Made by a program: the position numbers and the translations under genes | Assembly: GCA_030710605.1 (NCBI GenBank) | Contig: CP092863.1 | Location: 113,088,010-113,152,009 of the forward strand | Length of the DNA stretch: 64,000 nucleotides | Direction: 5' to 3' | Origin: Cordylochernes scorpioides | Taxonomy: Eukaryota; Arthropoda; Arachnida; Pseudoscorpiones; Chernetidae | Notes under the pieces: generated by a model | Databases searched by the model: none | The model's input: only the letters and a program-made list of their open reading frames with translations | What the model was told of the DNA's origin: nothing | In this document: piece by piece, positions 11,301-20,300 of the stretch | How the letters are laid out: each line of letters opens with the position of its first letter | How positions within the stretch are numbered: position 1 is the first letter of the stretch

Positions 11301-14300
11301 ATTGTTGAATTGAAGAAGTTGTAGTCCCTCTTCCAATCCAAGGTAACAACCAAATAGATTAAAAACTGTTTATTATTGTTACCCCAGGTTTCTAATCTAT
11401 ATAAAAAAAATCCAGATTGTGCCTTATCATAAACTCCTCTACTCCTATTACAATCTTGTTTATTGCAGTTTCCACCATCTTTCTTCCTTTTGGTTTGCCT
11501 TTGTTTGAACATATTCCACTCCTTCTTTTGTGACCTGAAATACCTTTTCCTTCATTTATTTATTAACAAACACAAATGTTTAGGGGTGCTCAGGGAACCA
11601 ACATATGGACATAAGGTCTGCAGAGGTGCACACAAATTCCCAAGAAAAAAGAAATTGAGTTCACAAGGTAATAAGACCAAATCCAAATAAATAAATAGTG
11701 TGTGACATTTCAGTAACAGCGTTGTTACCATCTTCAGACAAAAGTACTGAATATAGAAAGTACTGAAGATGGTAAAAATGCTGTTACCAAAACGTCACAC
11801 ACTATTTACTTATTTATTTGGATTTGGTCTTATTACCTTGTATTTATAATCTATAATCCAAATTGTGCCTATCAAGAAATTGAGTTATTTCTTATCCCCT
11901 TATGCAAAGATTGCACCAATTTCATGAGTCCATGCTCCTCGAGCTGTTTGATGATAAGCAGTGGCCTCTCCCAAAGGTCCAAGAAATTGAGTAAAATATA
12001 TTTTATATTAAAGAGTTATATTTTATTAGCAAATTATATTTTAACTACCATCTATTAATAACATTTGTAATTATTATTTTTTGACAATGTTTCTTATTCT
12101 TTAAAATATATTATAATGCCTTTTTCTCATTTAATGATTTTTATCATTGAAGTAAGGTCTGTAGCAACTTGATACAATATGTATATCCCAGGTTTTTCCC
12201 TCCCTCGACGAGAATGGGTGCTTCTAAACCGCTTTAGGACAGGACAGGGAAGGTGTGCAGAGCTGATGAAGTTATGGGGCTACACCAAAGATCCAAATTG
12301 TGCCTGCAACGTCCCACAATCAATGTTCCATATACTAGATGACTGCCCGCTGTACAAATTCAATGGAGGAATCTCCAATCTCCACTCTGTCACCCCGGAA
12401 GCCCTGAACTGGCTGAAGGCCTTGCCTCTCAGACTTTAATGACCGAGAAGTCCTCACTTCTTTTTTCTAGATTTGATTCATTTTGTCTCCTCTCTTATTG
12501 TAAAGACGTTGCTGTATCACCTCATAAGCATAAATAAAACAATATGTATACCCTCATGGAGACAGGAAGTTGTACCTTTTAGCATATATATTGGGATTCA
12601 GACAATAACTCTGAAATATATTATAGTGACTTTTATTGAAGACACGCGAGATAACCGAAAATTTGAGATAACCAAGTGTGAACAAAATTGTCTCTGTCTC
12701 CTTAAAAGAAAAAAATATGAATGCCGACATCAAAGACTTTCCACTTTCTTAAAGTGTTGTCCATGAGTGGTTATATAAATATGAGTGGTGAGGATAGGTT
12801 TCTTTTATATATATATCATATTCCTAAAAAAATAATATATTTAATATTTTTATAATAAACACAACAAAAAGTTATCACTAATAATGATTCTAACTTCATG
12901 ATAAGGCACAATTTGGATTATAGATTTTAAACACAAGGTAATAAGACCAAATCCAAATATATAAATAGCATGTGATGTTTCGGCAACAGCATTGTTAGCA
13001 TCTTCATACAAAAAAGTAAAAAAAAAATCATTCAGTACTTTTATCTGAAGATGGTAAAAACGCTGTTACGTCACACACTAATTATTTATGTAGATTTGGT
13101 CTTATTACCTTGTGATTCAAACTTCCCAGATAGATGGCACAGAGTGGTACTCACTGGGCCTGGGTGGAGACGGAAGCCGGCCAGCTGAGTGGAGGTGAGG
13201 GGCACAATGTCCTTGCCACCAATGGGAGGCTTCTCTATCAAGGACCGGAGGGAGCTGCTCACATGGTCAGCAATGTGTGAGAGCATTCCTTCAGTGGTGA
13301 ACACACTCTACAGAACCCATTTTACTGAGTGTGGAGGTATCTACAAGGCCTAGTGCTATTAACCAAATCAGAACTGAGAGAGATGCACCTGAAGAAAGAA
13401 ATGGACTTATTGGAAGATTTCACACCTCCTCCCATAGGATGTCTTTTTTTTTTATTATCCAAAGTACATGTGGTACACGCCATGATAATCATGGTGGGTA
13501 GTTAGCTACTGCTTATACTGTAAGTGCACCACATGTCTACACATGTGAAAAGCAGTTCGACTTTTGCACTTATAAATGTGCCAAAGCCCCATTTGGTTAC
13601 TTGCAGTCGCTGGTGGGGTTGGACTTTTACAAGAATCAGGAGACCCTTGGAGCATTTTTTTTTTAATTAGAAAAAAGTGCCCAATGCGGGATTCTATACT
13701 GGGTTGTTGCGGTGGAAAACCAATGATTTAGACCATCCTTCCACCGACCCCTTATAGGATGTCATAACTTCTCACTGTACTGAGATGCGGACCATAGCCT
13801 GAAACCATGTACCAAGTAGGCATTTATCACACACACAAAAGCCTTTATTAAGACACACAGGTCTTACAGAGGATTCTCCTTGGGGTTACAAAACGGAGAA
13901 ACCTATGAAAGTGGGAAATAAAAAATGGAGAAAGATTATATACATTTGGTAAATATATACAGATTATAAGAAAGAATAAAAAATAAGAAGAATAAAAAAA
14001 AATCAAAAAAAGAGAAAAAAAAAAAAATTTTTTGGAAATATGGATGGGAGAAGTGGAGAGCGAAAAGAGGAAAGAAAACAGGTATTTACATATGGAGCAA
14101 GACCATTTAAGCTCTCACACAGCACAGGTGGGCCATGTATTTTTTAAGAAATCTTTAAGAGATTTCCCAGGAAATCCTCGTGTTCAGGGTTGTAAGGTAA
14201 ACACCGTTTTATCATTGTTAACTTATCGTATCTGCCTAAACAAATAATTGGATGTTGGTTCTGTCTTTCTCATCAAACAGAAATTTTTGGTATGTTTGAA

Positions 14301-17300
14301 TGTTCGGTTAAGTCTTTCTTTTTTACAGCATTTTTATGGAAGTTATATAGATTTAGAGCTACTGAACTATTGTCTATAAAGTTGGATAATAAAGAATATA
14401 ATGTGAAGTGTGTATGGCCTATCTTAGAGAAGAGTATTTTTCTTTCCGTGTCAAGAGGCATGCATTCAAATATATAATGTTCTAATTCATTTTCGGTTCT
14501 ATTTTTGCATAGTTGGCAATACAAGTCTTCTGTCCTTAGATATTTTATATGGTCTTCTCGATATAAAACAAATAGAATTCTAGTAGGCATTTATCCGAAT
14601 TGGCTAAAGCAGGTGTTGTGGGATATTGATTGTGTTTCTGCACAGAAATGTGTCTTGCTGGCATGTATAAAGGTCACCTGTTGTCCTGGTTGCTGGGGGT
14701 GTCGATGTTGCCTGGCAGGTTGGGCAGGAAGGCAGACAGCTGGTCCTTCATCTTGCGGCCACAGAACTTGGAGTACGAGTGCTCCAGGTTGTGGTGGACC
14801 ATCAGGTTGGTGGCTCCTGTTAGTTCGCTCTCCGCTGACACACACATCCACAGTGTCATTCACTGGAAGGAAGTTGACATGTAACATTTCTGTAACCCTC
14901 GGCGGTGAGTCCCCCCTGTAATGTCCATATATCTCTAATACAGAGATCAGTTCATGGTGGAATGCCATTTCTCTATCTCTCTAGTCAATTTATATATAAT
15001 AACTAGCCGAATGACCCGGGCAACGCCCGGGTTTTACCCGATTAAATGTTTTTATTTAAATACTATTCGTTACAATTATAAATTGGCGGCGTGGATGTCA
15101 CTCTTGTGAAACGTCCCGCTCCAAACTTTGTGTCTGAGAAGCGATATTTTTATAGAAAGATGATATGGCTTTTGTTTTCTGCTCGAATGAATGTTTTTCT
15201 GTTAGAATTTTGTTCCTGCGTACAAAATAATGAGCTGGTTTCACCCGTGGTCTCTGCTTTTTGGAATTTTTCCCGATATAATTTTGTATCTGATAATCTT
15301 ACATGATACAGCAATATCGTCATCATCATTTTCTGACTAATAATATATAGTTTTAATAATTGATTTATATATTTTTTAAAATAGCCTATCGTCTTCCCCG
15401 TATTTTTTTACCTATGTATGGAAATTTTGGTTTGAATTAGTGAACTACTGCGAATTTGTATACCGGACATACAAACCAACAAACAAACATACAAACATTC
15501 ATTTTTATATATATAGAAGATATAATATGAATAAGTTTTAAAAATTGTTAAAAAAAAATGCATCGGCCGGGAATCGAACCCTGGCCGCCCGCGTGGCAGG
15601 CGAGCATTCTACCACCGATGCTTTAAAAAAATGGCCATATTTAGGTATTCATTCCATTCCGGATTAGTCCGCGTAAAAAAAAGTTCTTCAAATGAAAAAA
15701 AGAAATAGCCAAAAATACTAATCAAAATGCAGCCGAAAATTTTCCTCAGGTTCATAAAAAGCGACATGCAAAATTTGGTACCAATTGGTTCAGTAGTTTT
15801 TGAGTTTATCGCGAAACAGACAGAAATTGACTTTTATATATATAGAGATATTGTAGCAAAGTATTTATTATTTTATTAACACAGTATCATTTTTACATTT
15901 TGCTACTCTGTAAACTTCACTTATTGCTAATTTTTTTTATATTGTTATTTCTTAAATAAATTTCTGTGTCATCCTGAAGTTTGTATTTCCTAATTTTCCA
16001 CATGGCATTTTGGTGGAGATGCTGGGTAGATTGGGGAAGACAAACTGAAGATCGCTGAGAAGACCTTGAAGCAATAGGTGCTGTGATCTACATTATCAGA
16101 CTGGCTCCAGGATTCCACCGCTGTGTGTCAAAGCCAAGACTTCCCTCCAAGATGACGATGTCCCTATAGACGATACGACAACAAAGCCACTCTCCACGCC
16201 GCAAGAAAAAAGACACAAAGGAACTAGGGACAAAGTTCCAAGACTTTAATGGAATCCTTGGCAGAAGCACGTCAGATCCATGTCAGTATCTACAATAATT
16301 ACAAGCTGTGGGTCACAGCTTCCAAAGGGAAGGAGCTATGTAGCGAAGTATTTATTATTTTATTAACAGAGTATCATTTTTGATGTTTATATTTTGTTAC
16401 TCTGTAAACTTCCCTCTTTGCTTGTCTTTGCCTTAAAATAAATTGCTGTGTCATCCTGAAGTTTGTCTTTCCTAATTTTCCACATGACAATATTATTCAA
16501 TTTTCTATTTAACCTTATATAGAAATTGTGAGTTTCAATCTCTCTCTGCTTATCTTTTTTTTTTTTGCTTATCCCTAGTACACGTGGTACAGGCCATGAT
16601 AATCATGGTGGGTAGTTAGCGACTGCTTTTTACTGTAAGCGTACCACATGTCTACACATGTGAAAGCAGTTCGACTTTACACTTACAAATGTGCCAGAGC
16701 CCCGTTTGGTTACTTGCACTCGCTGGTGGGGTTGGACTTTTGCAAGAATCGGGGGGCCATTAAACAGAAAAAAATGTCCAATGCGGGGATCGAACCCGGG
16801 TCGTAGTGGTCGTAAACCAAACGGTTTAACCAGCTTTCCACCGACCCCCCTGTTTATCTTAAAATTCTAGACCACTCTATATTGAGATTATCAAACCTTC
16901 CTTGGTCTACCACTCACTTTGAGCTGAATGGGCCAGAGTAGTGATAGAGATGGTCCACCATTTCCCCACCAAAGACTACACTACTGAAGAAGCCATGTAC
17001 ACCAACACTCCAACTATTTGAACCATGGTCTAATCATAGAAATGTTTCAACATCAATATTTTTTTTGGCTTATCTCAAGTACACATGGTACAGTGTCCTG
17101 ATGATATCATGGTGGGTAGAAGTTGACGACTACTTTTACTGTAAGTGCACCACATGTCTAAACATGTGAAAAGCAGTCAACCAAATCAAAATAAATAGAC
17201 CATTCAATGTAAGATGTCAGCTTGTTGTTAGCCTCCATCAAGTTGACTAGGAACAAATATTCTCCATCTGTTGGTGGCCACATCTGTGGTAGCTCCTCAC

Positions 17301-20300
17301 AGCTGCTGGATCTTCCGGCTAAGGCTGGATTGTACATCAGCTTATTCTCTTCATCCAGTGAGATAGTGTCCCATCTGATGAGCAATCACCTTTCAGCATC
17401 ACCATGAAGGACAAAGGGATAGGTAGACCAAGGATGGGTAGCTCAATAATCTAATGGCCAGAAGACATGACAAGAATTGCTAAGAACATGGTGCTCTGTG
17501 ATGGTTAACCACTGTACCATCAGCCAATACCTTTATTAAGACCTTTATATAGGGATTTTCTCCTGGGAGAGATACAGAAAGGAAGGGGGAAAAAAAAGGA
17601 AAAAATTCCTATTTACAAAGTTATATGAGAAATATGTATATACAGTAGAACATCCCTTTAGTGGACACCTCTCCACAAAGGACAGTTTTCATTTGCAAAA
17701 TTACCATTTTTACAATTTAGCAACTCTCCGGTAAGAGGACACCTCTCTCTAAAGGACACTTTTGCTCTGCAATTAGGTGTCCATTACAATGACACTATAT
17801 CTATAAAGCTATATTGGCATTATATCATTCTAACTGGCTTCCATCAGCCAATCAGAAACAATCTTTATTGCAAGGGGTAGGGGGAAGGTGTTTGTGGTGA
17901 AAGGGGGAGAGAAACATGGCAAAGCATCTTATTTCCTGTAAATAGATGTTTTATGCTTTGGTTTGATGGCATGCAGACTCCTATTCTTGTCGCTTGCTGA
18001 TTGCAATATGCATTAAAAGTTTTTACTGTCCTCCTTAATGTCCATAGTTTGATTAAATACCATAAAACCAAGATTCCACACTACATATATAAGCAGAGTC
18101 ATCCAATACAGTTGTAAAGCTTAAAGAAAGTGGTATGTGGTAGATTAAACTGCTGGGAGGGTTTACCATTGATGAGTCAGGCCCTTCCAATATTTTTTCA
18201 TCGCAGTTAAGGACAGTGGAAGATGTGTTTTATTTGAAAAATAAATAAATGGTACTTTACTAGTTTCATTTCTCATACTTTCATTTGAATATAATTGGTG
18301 CATTATTTATATACAGTAGAACATCCCTTTAGCGGACACCTCTCCACAAAGATCAGTTTTCATTTGCAAAATTATCATTTTTATAATTTATCAACTCTCC
18401 GGTAAGAGGACACTTCTCCCTAAAGGACACTTTGGCTCTGCAATTAGGTGTTGTCCTTTACAGGGAGGTTTTACTGTATATAAAAGTCAACGTATGTATG
18501 TATATATGTTTGTCGGCTATGCACGTCCTCAATATACAACTAATCTGTATAAGGCACAATTTGAATTATCTATATATATAAAAATGGATGTTTGTTGGTT
18601 GGTCCGTCCGTGAGTGATAATCTTCTACATCGCTCAACCAATCGTGATGAAACTTTGGGAAGATGTTTAGTATACTACAGGGATGGTTTCTGGCTAATTA
18701 CCCTTTAGAAATAACCTTTCGTTGCATTTTTATTTACAATAAAACGTAAATTCACTCGCAATCAGCGCCCCTCTCGCGGCAGACGGGAGATGGCGGCGCG
18801 CGACGATTGGCTGCCGGCGCAGCACGTGACTTCCCTGCCCCCCCCCCCCGCCGGGTAAATGAGATCTCCCGGCTGACGGCCGAGCAGCGCCCTCTAGAAC
18901 GCGTGACGATTTTGACGGCGCGGGGCGCTCCCGGTTGGACAGTTGCGCGGGGGCAGAGTGACCTCGCGGGTGCCCTCCGGGAACTACGTCCATCTTCCAT
19001 ATGTAATATACATTTAATCGTGGTAACCCGGGCGTTGCCCGGGTCATTCGTCTACAAATTCGCAGTAGTTCACTAATTCAAACCAAAATTTCCATACATA
19101 GGTAAAAGAATACTGGGAAGACTGACATTTATTAATGCAGTGATTATAATCAATGATTACAATGAAGGGCTATATTGTCTATATATATATAAAAAAATCA
19201 CTTTCAAATTATAACGTAACGTTCCATTCTCAATCCCGTTGGGCTTTAGATCGGCTAAAACATTTTTATCTTTATTAGTGAATATTAACTTTACTGTACT
19301 GAATAGTTTAGTATAATGTTAATTCAACATATTTCAATTTAGCCACTGCAACGCGTGGCCGGGTTCGCTAGTAGATTATAAACACAAGGTAATATTACCT
19401 TGTGTTTATAGGGGGTCGGTGGAAGGCTGGTTAAACCGTTTGGTTTACGACCACTACGACCCGGGTTCGATCCCCGCATTGGACACTTTTTCTGTTTAAA
19501 AAAAAAAAATGCTCCAATGGCCCCCCGATTCTTGCAAAAGTCCAACCCCACCAGCGAGTGCAAGTAACCAAACGGGGCTCTGGCACATTTGTAAGTGCAA
19601 AGTCGAACTGCTTTCACATGTGTAGACATGTGGTGCACTTACAGTAAAAAGCAGTCGCTAACTACCCACCATGATTATCATGGCCTGTACCACGTGTACT
19701 AGGGATAAGCAAAAAAAAAAACCTTGTGTTTATAATCTGTATATAGAATTGAATCTGAAAAAACTTAATAGTCAAATTTTTAGGTCTTTACTCAAATATT
19801 TTTAGGGTTATTTATAAATTTGCCAATTTCACTCACAACCAGCACCCCACTGCGATAACTGAGAGAATTACGTCATGGACATGTGCAGTGACTGAAGTTG
19901 AAGTTAGGTTTCAGTTTTTGCAAGAAGCCTGCTGCATGTCTTACGACTCTCAGGTATTGTACTTTATAAGTCGGAGTTAGGTTTTGGTTTTGGAAAGAAG
20001 CTTGCTACACCTTCAAGACAAGAGCATTTAGTAATACAACCTAGGCACCCAGGTCAGCTAGTGTTTAATAAAAGTTTTTCTTTTATATCATTACTACAAT
20101 GATATGGAACTGAAAATGGCCTTGTCCGCAAAGGCTACTGACATGAATAAAGACTGATATGAATAAAGAAAAAGTTGAGTTAGAAAAATTCCCTTTATTT
20201 TTATAATAGCCTATATAATGTCTTGTAGTTAGAGACCTAAGTGCTATCAAATCAAAAATATCATATTAATACTATTGTCAAATTTCAGGCACAAATAAGA

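Noticed and set aside
18730-19076. GC-rich frames of 82-105 codons on both strands
   Set aside because: They arise from local GC richness in a Helitron-like element; overlapping frames on both strands, no motif.
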